From assembly GCF_905220415.1 (NCBI RefSeq), contig NC_059541.1, positions 3,422,501-3,486,500 of the forward strand: a DNA stretch of 64,000 nt, in the 5' to 3' direction. Source of the DNA: Colias croceus (Eukaryota; Arthropoda; Insecta; Lepidoptera; Pieridae). Positions 45,121-57,112 of this stretch are shown here, in pieces. Both the position numbers and the translations under genes were made by a program. The notes beneath the pieces were generated by a model. It was not told the DNA's origin, searched no databases, and worked only from the letters and a program-made list of their open reading frames with translations. Position 1 is the stretch's first letter. Each line of letters opens with the position of its first letter.

Positions 45121-45240
45121 TGAGCATATGAGAGGTGAGGTGTATTGGAGGAGGGTAGGGGAGGCCTTTGACGTCAGAGTCTTCCCGTGACGTCATAGCT
45201 TTATGCCACACCCACCATTAGACGTCATCACTGCTTTAAA
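45121..45240. promoter_or_regulatory. Paired CRE sites
   Basis: TGACGTCA at 45169-45176 and 45188-45195, 19 bp apart centre to centre, with a further GACGTCATCA at 45221-45230. This is the densest point of the CRE cluster. Confidence 0.45.
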
Positions 45241-45544
45241 TTTCTTTAAAATCCAAAAAAAGAACAGGGATATTTCTACAACATAACTTATGTATAAAAC
45301 CAATTTTTAATAGATGAAAATAGCACCTGTAGACATTTATTAGCTATATATTGAAGTTTAAAAAAAAACTTATAATTATTACAATATTGCCTCTACACGA
45401 TTCTAATTTATCTCATTAACTATGCAAGACGAAAATACACATATACCTGTTTGAATTACACGTACAAACTCATCCATAAAGCACAAAAATATTTATGAAT
45501 GCACCAAAGATAAGCTTCCTGGTACCCATAAAATTCAATGAACG

Positions 45545-45725
45545 AGCTTCGTCACGAGCTCTGCGACATCACGCCGTCCTTGTCTAACGCGTGCGATGCA
45601 GGGGGCGGAAAAGGGATGACACGTTGACCTAGTTTCCCGACCTCGCTCGGGATCGGCTTCTATTTTTAGCTGAAGGTCGGTTTATATATAGAAGTTGTCG
45701 CGAGGGAGAACTCTCTCATTGTGAT
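45545..45725 (+). promoter_or_regulatory. Promoter-like island: MEF2 site plus TATA box
   Basis: CTATTTTTAG at 45660-45669 (perfect MEF2 consensus), then TATATATA at 45683-45690 and ctcTCATTG near 45715-45721 as a possible initiator 33-35 bp downstream. The layout suits a muscle promoter on the plus strand, yet no plus-strand coding exon follows. The TATA is palindromic, so the direction is uncertain. Confidence 0.3.
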
Positions 45726-46221
45726 TAATCGTAATCGCTTTTGTAATTACAAATTTTGACACGCTGTAAATTGTAATTTTGGTTTTTTAGCTTGTTTTTT
45801 AAAATCTAGTCTCTGCTCGAATGAACATTACAGTTCCTGGTGCATTGTTTCATTTTTTTATATAGAAGTTTTAAGAATATATAATCATGTACCATTTTCT
45901 AGGAATTTAATTTTTAATTTTCTTTTGGCATTATCAAACCAAATTGCATTAAAAACAATTATTTTGATTTTCTTAGCAATATAATATGCAGTTTTGTTAC
46001 CTACTTGTTACTCCAAAAATATTTCTTTTGACTACAGACCACTGACAATGGACACATGCATATTTATCAATTTGAAATTCTTAAAGTTGGGCAAATAATA
46101 TAAATATTTTATACTGAGGTTTTTACTCAAACGTATAGTTTATTTTATGTGTAATCTCCAACACGAACCACTAAATATTTAATTATGAATATTAAGTTAT
46201 TTAAATAATTAAAATTAAATC

Positions 46222-46380
46222 ACTAGCTTTCCGTCCGCGGTATCGGTCTTACACCTAATACATAATAATGTATATACGTTCCTCTAGAATCAGTCTTAAA
46301 CTGCATCAAAATCAGTTGCGTGATTTTGAAGATTTAAGCAATCTTTCAGAGAAAGCGACTTTGTTTTGTAGTGATAATGT
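46222..46380 (-). mobile_element. Helitron-like element, family A, decayed
   Basis: CTAGT end at 46222-46226 on the minus strand with an eroded hairpin. Body shares ttgaagatttaagcaatct and cagagaaagcgactttgttt with 41027-41210. Confidence 0.5.
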
Positions 46381-47099
46381 ATATAAAATTTTCGTATTAT
46401 TTGGATAAACGATTTTATTATTTATGTTTAATAAACACCATCTTCATTTTTTTTATTATTATTAAATGATCTTTTTTCTATACGTATATTAAAAAGTTGT
46501 TATACCATTTTTTGGACGCGAAAGCACTTACACTATCCCTTAGGGGTATTAGATAGAGAAAATTTCATACAAGCAGGTTTCAGAGGAATTTGTTAGCATT
46601 ATCAAATTAGAAATATTTTAATTCCAGGAACAAAAAGGTATATGATTGTTTTCTAAATGTATCTAGCTATAGCTAAGTACCTTATCTTGCTGACAAAAAT
46701 GAATGCGCATATCCTGTACTCTATGAAAGTAAACGTAATCAATTCAGTTCATTTTGTAAGGATTACCCTTATTGGATAATTTTTTAATTTTTTAATTAAT
46801 GTTTGAATGATTATTACCTTGTGTAAATAGCAAAGTAATATTGACTTTACATTTGCTCAATCTAATAAAATTTTGATTAATTTGTACGTTATATGAAAAA
46901 AGTTAATATGAAAAATAAATAATTATTGTAGTAATTGGCCAACATATTTACTCTACGTAGAGTTTATTCTATACATATATTATAATGAAACCAAATCATG
47001 CATACTAATAAATGACTTTTGCAAGTTGGTTTGCACGTATGAGCACTATTTAACAATTCTTCAGGTTAAATTATATTACTATTTCATTATTCATTTGAT
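46381..47099. other. AT-rich spacer
   Basis: Nothing supported. Confidence 0.4.
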
Positions 47100-47225
47100 C
47101 ATTTATCATCAGCTCATACGTCACAGGAACACGGATCTCCTTTGAGTCCGTATCGTTTCACCACCCTGGCCAAGTGCGGGTTGGCAGAATGTCATCGAAC
47201 GTTTAATTTTTCGACATACCGGTTT
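47100..47225 (-). mobile_element. LINE 3' end fragment
   Basis: On the minus strand it reads ccggtatgtcgaaaaatt...ccaacccgcacttggccagg... and ends in ctgatgat. Same family as the plus-strand fragment at 58738-58952. Confidence 0.55.
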
Positions 47226-47353
47226 CACTATGTTATATATGTATAAGGTTTAGGCTCCGATAAATTACAATATGAAACCATCTAACAAAACACAACTTTT
47301 AAATATTTTGCACTTTATCCATCCTACTTATAATATGTATGGATTTATATAAT

Positions 47354-47524
47354 ACTAGAGGTCCGTTCCGGCTTCGCCCGTGGTACATATTAACGTTTTC
47401 TCTACATAAGAACCATCCTCGTACTTCAAGGAATATAATAAAAAAAGAATTATCGAAATCGGTTCAGCCGTTCTCGAGTTATGCGCTTACCAACACATTT
47501 TGTGATTCATTTTTATATATAAGA
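47354..47524 (-). mobile_element. Helitron-like element, family D
   Basis: 171 bp. On the minus strand it begins TCTTATATATAAAAATGAAT, contains gcgcataactcgagaacggc and ends in a short GC hairpin and CTAGT. Confidence 0.55.
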
Positions 47525-50500
47525 TGTAATGGCTCTACACGTGCATAATTTTGCGTTCCCTTTTCGTGTGTCAATAGTAGAGTCCTATTTTCTTTACATT
47601 TTGTATAATTTATTTGGATTTTGGTATTCCTATTACAACGGATTAAAATGTGGATGTATACAATAGTCAATTGGTAACAAGCTAAAACTTTTAGCAAGTA
47701 AAGGCAACCTGGACGAAGCGGGGCAAGCGGGTTATGAATATCTATAAAATATCGGGCCGCTCGGGGCTCAATGGGTTAAATACTAAAAAAAATATACCTA
47801 CCAATTAATTAATACAAAACACAATATTTCCTTTCCCAAGTCGGTAAACAGGAAGGCATTGCTAGCCTCCCCACGTGAGCTAGTCTCCGGGCGGTTGCTG
47901 GTATCGGATGGCGCATGGCTTCAGGCTCGGATGTCTAATCTATTACCTGCCGCTTTTTGTCGACATGGGGAAGTTCGTCAAATCACTCGGCTGGAATGAT
48001 TTTTGATGCCATGTGTCACTATTGGCGATTACTTTTTTTTATAATAATAAATAGAGGTTATTTGGAAAGCTAAAACGCGGCGTATTTAGATATCATTGAC
48101 GACGTTTTGAACACTTTAATCACCTTTAACAGTAGCATGCGCATGCATATAATAATCTTGTACCAGTTTGGATATGATTTAATTTTTATATGATTATTTG
48201 CATATATAACAAAGCATTTAACGCATCTTTAATCTCTACTTTTACAGTTTTTATTTTTCTAGTTTTCAATGCTATTCCATTTGTCAATTGGCATTATTAC
48301 CTATTGAAAAATTGTAAATATTAAACTGTCTGTTGTATCTAAGTGTTCTTTTTTAACGTGTCTTTTATATTTAATTTGAATTTACATAATATTAGTTTAA
48401 AAGGTTATTGTTATAATAACCTTATTAAAAAAGTGTAGTATTACAACGGTATCCTCCGTTATATCACGAGTCGACAGACAGTTGCTAACAGCTGATTCGA
48501 CAGTTAACATTGTTCATGACGATACGATAATTTTATCGATTTCTAAACTTATCTAATTCTAATAATATCACGTTTTTCAAATTGTTGATATAACGATGGC
48601 AAGCTACGTTTTATTGGGTTTATATTTTTACCTATTCAAATAGTGTATTTAATTCGGCTTTAGTTATTTAAATGTTGTGTCTGTCTATAACTTTCTTATA
48701 AAGAATTATCCGTAAGTACGTATTTAAGAAACAATTGTAAAAAAGCCTTTTTATAACAACAATTTGTTTTTGTCATTCTTACTTGAAGAAAAGTAAGCAT
48801 TTCGATGGCACTATGTAATGCACAACTGCCTGAGTTTCTATTAGTGAATTTATTCGATAAATACTTTTATCATCAGTAGCCTGTATTTGTTTCTAAAAGC
48901 TAAGTAAATCTTTATACGAATATTCTCGAACACGACTTTTCCCTACATATTTCCATTATCGTTACACAATGGAAACAGACACGAGGTTTAAATCTTAGTG
49001 GTGGTTTGTTTAATCTTGTAACGAGGGAGGCGCCGACCTCCTTACTACGGCTTCAGGCCCTCATACATTCCAGTATTAGTCCTATTTCTATTTTTCAGTA
49101 ATGCCATTAGAATTTACTGAAGAATGAAATTTAATGAGTAAAAAATTATAATTATTTTTTATGAAATAAAATAACTCTTTGGGATAAGGAGGATATTTCT
49201 ATTTTGTATTTTAAATATTTGTACACATTTTTCGGACATGTTTAATATTATTTCATATAGTAAAAGTTTAAACAGAAAGCTCTAAATATAACAGTGTGAA
49301 AATTAGAGAAAAACATGTATTAATTTTTGTTAATTAAGTTAAGAAGTGGATTTAAACGGATTTAATATTCTAGAATCATATACTTAGGAATTAATAAACT
49401 CTAATGGCATATTTTTAAAATATGTTATAAAAAGATACATTGAACATAATATCATAATTTAATATTGCATAAATAACAAAATAGCCTATTGAACAGTTTT
49501 GCAGATTCAGCGGCCCAAAACATAAGATACTACGATAATTTTTGATCGATAGGTAAACTGTAGTATGTATAATTTTATATAGGCACAAAGTATAGTTATA
49601 TGCTTATACTAAATTAATGTTAGATAAAAAAACATAATAATAAAAATTTTGTATACTGGTATTACGAGTATACAGGTTTCAATAATTTAATATATCTGTT
49701 TTATCAAATTTTAAAAAGAGATCATTATAATTGGATTATTCAGAATTAACACCTATGAATTACTGACCATATTTTTTCGATGTGTGTCAAATATAGACGA
49801 AGCTTAGAGTATTTTTTTACCATCTTGTTTGTACATAAAATGAAAGCACATTCAAAACTTTATTAAGCTCTAAACTTAAATCGTCTCTAGCTCATCGAAT
49901 GCAATAATTCTTAAAATTCTGCCAGAAATATTATATATAAAATAATAAAAAAAATAATGTAATTATTCGTAGGCGTTTTATATAAGTACTTGAATGTGGA
50001 TAGAAATTTAATCCGTTCCCGCTGTCGCTTTTAAATTAAATCAACCAATTAAGGGTGGCATCGCTCCATACACCTGTTAAGTAACTTATAAGGTAGCTGA
50101 AGTTGTGACTACGTTTAGTGACCACTCGCACCCCGGCCGGCACTGGGGTTACACGTCTTTTTTATTTAAAAAATATATTTAATTTTAAATTTAAATAATA
50201 GAACGTTTCTAGTGTTTGCTTTTGTGCTTTGTCTATTGCTTTTGTGTTGTGTGTAAGTATTTTATTTTTCGGTTTTGTTTATTATTTTTTCTCTTAATTT
50301 ATTTTTTAGTTAAGAAAGGATTCTCTTTCGTATTTTTTTATAGAATAACGGATTTATATTTCGAATAAATTACCTGATAAGAAATGTAAAGTTTATAAAA
50401 TTAGCTACGATTACAGGTTGTAATTTTTAAATCTTGTTTTAACGATGGAATAAATTGCAAGAGATAAAAATAAACTAAATAGGTGAAAATATTTTTTCTC

Positions 50501-51209
50501 AAATAACAGTAAAAATTATTCAAAAAAATAATTTTAACTCTCTGGGACTAATATCTAATATCTATACTCGTAGTACAAGAAATACATAGCAAGATCATAA
50601 ATATTTGTTAACTGCTATTAAATACATCCAAATCCATTGTTTAAAAAGGCATAGTTCGCTAATTATAATGTCACAAAGTATTAAGGAGCTTACGCCGGTT
50701 GTATGGTTTCCGAACCGAAGGGCTTCCACCGTCACCCGACACCGTGCGTTTTTACCCCATCCGTTCCGCGCGTAAATAATATTAAATTGCGATCGAATTA
50801 CAATCCTTCCAACGTATTGGATGACTAGAAAAAGTAATAAATACACCAACCTGTCGTTGTTAAAAGAAATTTGTGCAATTCAGTGATTCGAGTCGGTTTA
50901 AAATATATTTGTAGCTATTTATTAAAATCCGCTTCGTTTACTCTAGCCTCTAATGTCTAAGGTTTTTAAATCAGAGAGCAAGCAACTACATAATAAAGAA
51001 ACCAAACATATAAAGATAATATTCTAAGTCAAATTCAATCTCTTATATTAAAAATTACAATGTATTTAAGACTTAACTTTGTTAACTCTCCTTAATATTT
51101 CCTGTCCCTTAAACATAGGCCTCTAAAGTTTATGTTAACATTACTTTTTAGCTTTTTGTTGCCTACGCTGTCACGATAGTTTCCAAGCAGAAGACCAGAA
51201 GGTTCCAAT
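47525..51209. other. Non-coding stretch upstream of mir-210
   Basis: No exon supported. GC-richer patches at 47.70-48.01, 48.43-48.56, 49.03-49.08, 50.06-50.16 and 50.68-50.78 kb are unassigned. The patch at 50.06-50.25 kb, which ends in a donor-like gtgtgtaagtatt, is one candidate for the start of the primary mir-210 transcript. Confidence 0.35.
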
Positions 51210-51293
51210 GAAGCCCAAAGCAGCTGCTGGCCACGGCACAAGATTAGTTATTTATACTCTTGTGCGTGTGACAGCGGCTATTGCGGGCCTTTC
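51210..51293 (+). ncRNA. mir-210: mir-210 precursor
   Basis: The 3' arm at 51260-51281 is identical to the insect miR-210-3p as I know it (begins TTGTGCGTGTGACAGCGG). The 5' arm, at about 51222-51243 (AGCTGCTGGCCACGGCACAA), matches miR-210-5p with one difference. The two arms fold into a long stem: GCACAAGA pairs fully with TCTTGTGC next to a loop of about 15 nt, and the base reaches GAAG/CTTTC. miR-210 is a conserved animal microRNA; in flies it acts mainly in the nervous system and eye. The locus has no protein-coding host in this window. Confidence 0.95.
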
Positions 51294-51977
51294 AAAAACT
51301 GCAAACGAACCCTCGAATATCAGAGGATTTCATATGAAGACGTAGAAGATATTACAGCGTTGTTATAATGTATTTTAGCTTTTGATGTTTTGTTAATTGT
51401 GTACTTGTGTTAATGTGTAAACGTATGTTTCTTTGTTATTTTGCATAGTTGGGGAAAAACATAAGTTCGTTCATAAGTTTTTTTGTTAGGAGGGTTTGAA
51501 TTTTATTTCTAACTGAACACGTTTTATTTCAATAGAGCATTATTGTTGTTATTAGAAACTCGTAGAAATATGTGTATTATTATCGTACTTTGTAAAATGT
51601 GTTTATTGTATGGATGAAAGTATTATAATTGTAAAAAAAGGTTTAAGGTTTAAAGACATTTATTCCCATTAAGACATTAAGTCACTTACATGAGAAACTT
51701 AAATTTTAAACATAGGTATTTATAAAAAATATCATTCGTTAGTTAAAAATTTAGAGTAAGTTACATACTATAAACATAAGTTTAGGTTAGGTACTCATTC
51801 ATTGCATTCAAAGTTTGAGCGTGTGGTCTTCCAGGATGTGTTTCGCTAATTTTTCCTTTTGTGAAACTCCATTTTCATCGTACAATCGTTGTATGGCCCC
51901 GCGAGACAGGCTGTGCCTAGTGCGGGGTCCGCTGTTGAAATCTGTACTTATTTTAATAACCTTCCTTTTGGCAAATA

Positions 51978-52008
<31 letters not shown>

Positions 52009-52780
52009 GTTTTTTGAATACAATGAATGAGTTTACACTTTTTAATTTGTAAATATCTTTAAGATAAAAGTACTGGGGTGTTATAGGTACCTAGCTGCTT
52101 AATCAAAGGCACGCATGCAAACCATATAAATGCCACAATTGTTTGCAAATGATGGCATTGTCTTTGTAAAAAATATTTTTGACAAATGTAAGGTTTTTTT
52201 TAATAAGGTGACAAGAAGTTACGAAAAACTAACTACGCAAAATATATTTCTACGACCTAACCTAAGTATTTTTAAAAACGTATAGTTGCTATCTTCAGTT
52301 AAAGCTCTATATGAGATAATTTTATACAGTTACGACCAATTTATCATTGTAAATCATTAAATAAGAGAACCCATCATTTGCCACTGATTCAACGTGTAAA
52401 TTGTAAGTGATTATTATTTAATAATGCATCATAATAATATTTAATAGTGTTAGTTTACTATTTAATAGTGGACGAAACACAATTATTTTATTTAATGATA
52501 CCTACAGGCTTAATGTAAACTGTCGTCACTACATATTTAATAATTATGTAAATAAACTGTGTATATTCCTTACCTTTCAACTCTTGGTTTTTCATTCTTC
52601 ATGTTCTTTTTTTTTCATTTTATGTGTTATTCAACTAACTCTACGAATTCTAAGACTTACTTTTTGTTTTTATTTATTTTTCTTTCAAATGTTTGTTTTA
52701 TTTTATTTATTTTTTCGTTTTGTTTAACTAATACGATGTGTTATTTCAGCCGGACTGATTGCGACGGTCGCCGAAGACAT
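51294..52780. other. Spacer between the two miR-210-type hairpins
   Basis: AT-rich; holds a LINE 3' end (51815-52005) but no coding exon. Confidence 0.5.
51815..52005 (+). mobile_element. LINE 3' end with (ATT)n tail
   Basis: tagtgcggggtccgctgttg...aataaccttccttttggcaa and ataaa, then (att)n at 51978-52005. This is the usual 3' end of lepidopteran CR1/jockey-type elements. Confidence 0.55.
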
Positions 52781-52868
52781 GAAGCCCAAAACAACTATTG
52801 GTCGCTGCACAGGACTAGTAATCCAATTATACTCTTGTGCGTGTTCCAATAGTTATTGTGGGTGCTTC
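52781..52868 (+). ncRNA. mir-210-like hairpin (probable paralogue)
   Basis: Lies 1.57 kb downstream of mir-210 on the same strand. The putative mature 3' arm, starting at 52835, begins TTGTGCGTGT as miR-210 does, so the seed TGTGCGT is identical, but continues tccaatagtta. The stem has more than 30 positions: ACTATTGG pairs with CCAATAGT, GCACAGGA with TCTTGTGC (one G-U pair), and GAAG..CCCA with TGGG..CTTC. Many positions that differ from mir-210 differ in both arms and keep pairing. The outer parts, loop-proximal ctagta/ttatac and the GAAGCCCAAA start, align with mir-210, so a tandem duplication is likely. No mature RNA is shown by sequence alone. Confidence 0.7.
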
Positions 52869-54324
52869 ATAATCTACACTGCAAGACTGCGAACACCCTG
52901 GCTCTTATTGGAATTATGATTTAATGTTTTTAGATTTACCTGGTCGTAAGTACTATACTGTATGTACCTAGGTTTTATTCATAACCATAAGCATTATCGC
53001 TAATGAAACTGTACCTAAATGAATTATTTTACCATGTTTTATTATTTGTACATAATAGGTATGCTACGAATTTTGAATATCATCTTGCAATGGGATCTTT
53101 GTTTTAGGTCAACGATTGCTTTTTATAGACGGGTAACTATTGTTGTAAGTTTTTTACTTGTTTTGTATAAGAACCTTTTTAATTCAGGGATTTATAACAT
53201 TAGTAGTGCCAAAGGACAATGAGTAATGGTGGGCCCACCTCTCAATAGAAGTGAGAAACTCATGAATGAATTGGTATTTTTATACCGAATAAAACTTAGT
53301 ATTACATCAAAGGTTAAAAGTCAGTACTTTCGGAGTTATACTGTCATAAAAGTGATCCCAATCCCTGCAATTAATTATCGTAGTTTACTTCAATATATTA
53401 CCGAATAGTGTTAGAACCGTATTACATGTAAATTATTAATTACCGTAATAATTATATTATAATTTACCGTATTAATTGATCGAAACCAAGTTGGAAGAAA
53501 CGTGATAACAGAATATTATTGTACTGCTTGACCGGACGGCGAACTGGTAGGTAGGTACTTGCGCTCATATAATATCTTTGATTTGGTACCTAGGAGTTGG
53601 GAGATATCAACCATTCCTGGCCCCCGCGGCTTTTTTAAACGATGTACCTAATTGTTATCGATGTACAGGACGACGAATAAATCTTATTTAAAGTGAAATA
53701 CGTGTATTATTACCATTGTACCTTATAAAAATCCATAAATAATAAGTTAGATTAAAATACTTTATGACGCCGAAAGTACTAACATTTGACCATAGTTGTA
53801 ATAATAAATAATGTTCCGCTTAAAAAGCCCTATGCAATGGTATATCACATGTTACTATTGCGGGGTGGGCCCAGACTCCATACATTTGTTTCCCATTGTC
53901 CTTTGTTATGATAATAATGTACAGTAGTTAAAATAATTGTTTCTGTATAAAATGTGATATTTCCAATTATTTTTTTTTTTATTTGATTGACACTAAGAAA
54001 AAATATTTAACCAAAAATACTTAATCCATTCAAGTGTTAAAAAATTATGCATCTTATCCTTTAAAATAAAACTGAAACCACTTCGAAATTTATGAAAAAA
54101 GTGCCTGTAGCGGTTAGGGCTGCAGCACAGTAAAATTTTCGCGCGCTTTGATGTTAATAACAACGCCATCTAGCATTCATATTAGAAACTATTACCTCTG
54201 TAGAATAACATTCATATTTTGTTCTATGTTGTTGACTGGGTATTTCGTATGCTACTTTTTTATACATTATAGCGCCATCTAACTGTCATAATATACGTGT
54301 CCTATAATGTACCATATATATATA
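52869..54324. other. AT-rich spacer with a possible MITE
   Basis: aaaggacaatg at 53209 is matched by cattgtccttt ending at 53904, and both ends carry a gggccca block nearby, so a 0.7-kb MITE is possible but weak. Two gccatcta motifs lie at about 54164 and 54273. Confidence 0.3.
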
Positions 54325-55436
54325 CAGGGTGTAATCGTAAAGTGTGCACAGGCGATTTTTCCGTAAGATTTCAGTTTAAAGTTTTTTGTTATCTGTATAA
54401 CAAAAAACTTTAAACTGATATCGAAAGTACTTAACCTAATGAGAAAAATGGCCGTAATAAATTTTTAAAAATAAATCGAGAAATATCAAAAAAATTATCT
54501 TTAAACTCTCCCATACATTAAGTATGAAATATGAATATCCCATATACATTTAATATGAAAGATTTTAGCTTTCTTTTTCTTTTTTTGGTTTTCTGCTTTA
54601 TTTACTTCGCAAATTAGAAGTGGCATTTTCCACGTTTTTCCGGACATTTTCACGCATTTCCCGGATATTTTCCGGGCATTTTCCGGGCATTTCCCAGGCA
54701 TTTTCCGGGGATTTTCCAGACATTCTCCACGCTTTTCCCGGACATTTTCCGGGGATTTTCCAAGAATTTCCCTGGCATTTTCCGGCTATTTTCCAGGCAT
54801 TTCCCAGACATTTTCCGGACATTTCCCTGGCATTTTCAGGGGATTTTCCAGGAATTTTCCGGGCATTTTCCAGGGATTTTCCAAGCATTTCCCAGGCATT
54901 ATCCGGATATTTTCCAAGCATTTCCCAGACATTTTCCGGACATTTCCCTGGCATTTTCCGGGGATTTTCCACGCTTTTCCCGGATATTTTCACGCATTTT
55001 CCGGATATTTTCCGGGAATTTTCCTGGGCATTTTCCAGGCATTTTCCGGGAAATGTCTGGAAAAAGACCGGAAAGTTCCCGGAAAATGCCTGGGAAATGT
55101 CTGGAAAATGTCCGGAAAAAGCGTGGAAAATGCCACTTCAAATTTGCGAAGTAAATAAAGCAGAAAACCAAAAAAAGAAAAAGAAAGCTAAAATCTTTCA
55201 TAATATTAAATGTATATGGGATATTCATATTTCATACTTAATGTATGGGAGAGTTTAAAGATATTTTTTTTGATATTTCTCGATTTATTTTTAAAAATTT
55301 ATTACGGCCATTTTACTCATTAGGTTAAGTACTTTCGATATCAGTTTAAAGTTTTTTGTTATACAGATAACAAAAAACTTTAAACTGAAAAATCTTACGG
55401 AAAAATCGCCTGTGCACACTTAACGATAACACCCTG
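54325..55436. mobile_element. Fold-back element with about 316-bp inverted arms
   Basis: Flanked by TA on both sides; the ends are CAGGGTGTAATCG and CAGGGTGTTATCG read inward. The arms (to about 54640, and from about 55121) are almost identical reverse complements. Each arm itself contains a 20-bp perfect hairpin, agtttaaagttttttgttat/reverse complement, at 54373-54416 and again at about 55345-55388. The core is a minisatellite listed separately. No transposase gene. Confidence 0.85.
54640..55120. repeat. 11-bp minisatellite with 33-bp higher order, inverted at its right end
   Basis: Tandem variants of ggcattttccg (10-12 bp). Three make a 33-bp superunit, visible in translation as an 11-residue repeat such as HFPAIFQAFPR and DFPGIFRAFSR. 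At about 55047 (ttttccgggaaatg) the array flips to the reverse complement, so the whole element is a palindrome with unequal halves. The 212- and 131-codon frames across it are repeat artefacts, not genes. Confidence 0.85.
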
Positions 55437-55815
55437 TATAACATACCTATTTGAATTTGAATAAATGTTTGGCTAGCTGAGTGTTGTTCTTATAGAAACC
55501 GATAATATTTAGAGGCATAAAAATATCGACTGATTTTTATGTATTTATATATTGTGTAGTTATATTCGGTAGGTCTGAGAAACGGTGGTGATAATATAAG
55601 CTTCTTGGTCGTGATGTATTTTTCATTATCAAATATCAAGTAATAAGGGTGTCTGGAGAACAACATCAATTGCCAGGAAATTAGTTTTACACATAAAAAA
55701 GATTTCAGTGGTTATATTCATTAACCCTTACAATGCGTTGCTCTGAAATTTTAGTCACTATTAAAAGGGTACAACTAAGGGTACAACATATAGAAAAAAC
55801 CAATAAATTCACTAA
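55437..55815. other. AT-rich spacer
   Basis: Nothing supported. Confidence 0.4.
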
Positions 55816-56031
55816 TCTATACTAATATTATAAAGTTGAAGAGTTTGTTTGTTTGTATGTTTGTTTGTTTGTTTGTTTGAACGCGCTAATCTCAGGATCT
55901 AAAGGTCCGATTATAAAAATTCTTTCGGTGTTATATAGCCCATTCATCGAGGAAGGCTATAGGCTATATATCATCACGCTACGACCAACGGGAGAGGAGT
56001 CACGGGGGTGAAACCGCGGGGAGCAGCTAGT
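55816..56031 (+). mobile_element. Helitron-like element, family E
   Basis: Starts TCTATACTAATATTATAAAG, has a (GTTT)n run, and ends in gaaaccgcggggagcagCTAGT at 56027-56031. The minus-strand copy at 63011-63206 is the same family. Confidence 0.68.
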
Positions 56032-57112
56032 GAATGAATAATATGTATTTGTAAAATTTACAAGGTGCAACGAAGTTGTTGTTTGAAGAAAGATAATATA
56101 TCAAGATCGATGATAAAAATAAAACAAATTATTCAAAATGACAAATTTTATTTCATTTCCATATTCCATAGACATCAATATACGTCATTAATCATTATAA
56201 ACATTCCGTTTTCCTTAAAATTACAAATGGAATGATAGTCCTTGTTCATATCTACTAGGCGGTAAAATTTAAGACATTTCGATGATTCGGACAAAGATCA
56301 GAAGATTTATAGACTACAAGTTGTATACGATGATTGAATTTCGACTTTTATAGCTTATTTATAAGGTCCAAATTCAATCAATCTTTGAAAATAAGTGCTA
56401 AACGACGATTAATCGTACATGACCTCATGTATAGACATTTTGAGTATATGAAGTACTCTTCAGCGGCATTGTTCGTTTATTTAATTTCATGAATAACAAA
56501 ATTAATAAAATTATGATTATTTTTTTGTCCGAATTATCGAAAATCTATTGTATATATTCTAAAAAACGTATATATTCTTAACCTACAAACTTGTCTGAAA
56601 TTGTTTTTTGTAAGCTGCTAAAAACCCATGTGATGTATATTTTCACCTTGTAATAATAATAGGAAAAATGTAAAAAAAATACAAACGAGGAACGTTCAAT
56701 TTCAAAGTCGGTTCGTTCCAATAAATTCAACATACATTTGCCAAAGTTTCATTCACACACGCAAAAAATGGAATAACGGTAAAAAAAAATATTTCAACAA
56801 CAACAATAAAAAATGGTAACCGATATTCAAAATATCGAACGTTGCTAAAAATAACAACAAAATCGTTTAAGTCCTTATAGGTCCCTAATATTAATTATTA
56901 AATGTATGAAAAGCGGAGACAATACCGTCCATAGGATTTTAGACCTTGACTTCAAGGTAATAAAAACCTTTTCTTATACTACTTCAGTTTTCGATTACGC
57001 AAATATCCTAATCCTAATCCAATGAAATATAATATATAATGAGTATTAATGGAAGTATACGAGAAGCCTCATTCTGCGGTAGGATACATATATTTTTTCT
57101 TATAAACAAGTA
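56032..57112 (-). other. Presumed 3' UTR and downstream of the TTC17-like gene
   Basis: AT-rich, with no exon on either strand. Minus-strand AATAAA-type signals occur near 56478 and 56143, but none close to the stop, so the 3' end of the transcript is not fixed. Confidence 0.35.

Noticed and set aside
52741..52868. A short Cys-rich peptide (LYSCACSNSYCGCF) read through the second hairpin, with a similar one in mir-210
   Set aside because: At first it looked like a secreted peptide pair, but the two copies need different frames (a 4-nt indel), whereas the RNA stem is conserved. The microRNA explanation fits all positions.
54620..55258. A 212-codon plus-strand frame and 131- and 109-codon minus-strand frames
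   Set aside because: Low-complexity readings of the 33-bp minisatellite and its inverted arms; both strands are open for the same reason and no start context or splice sites support them.
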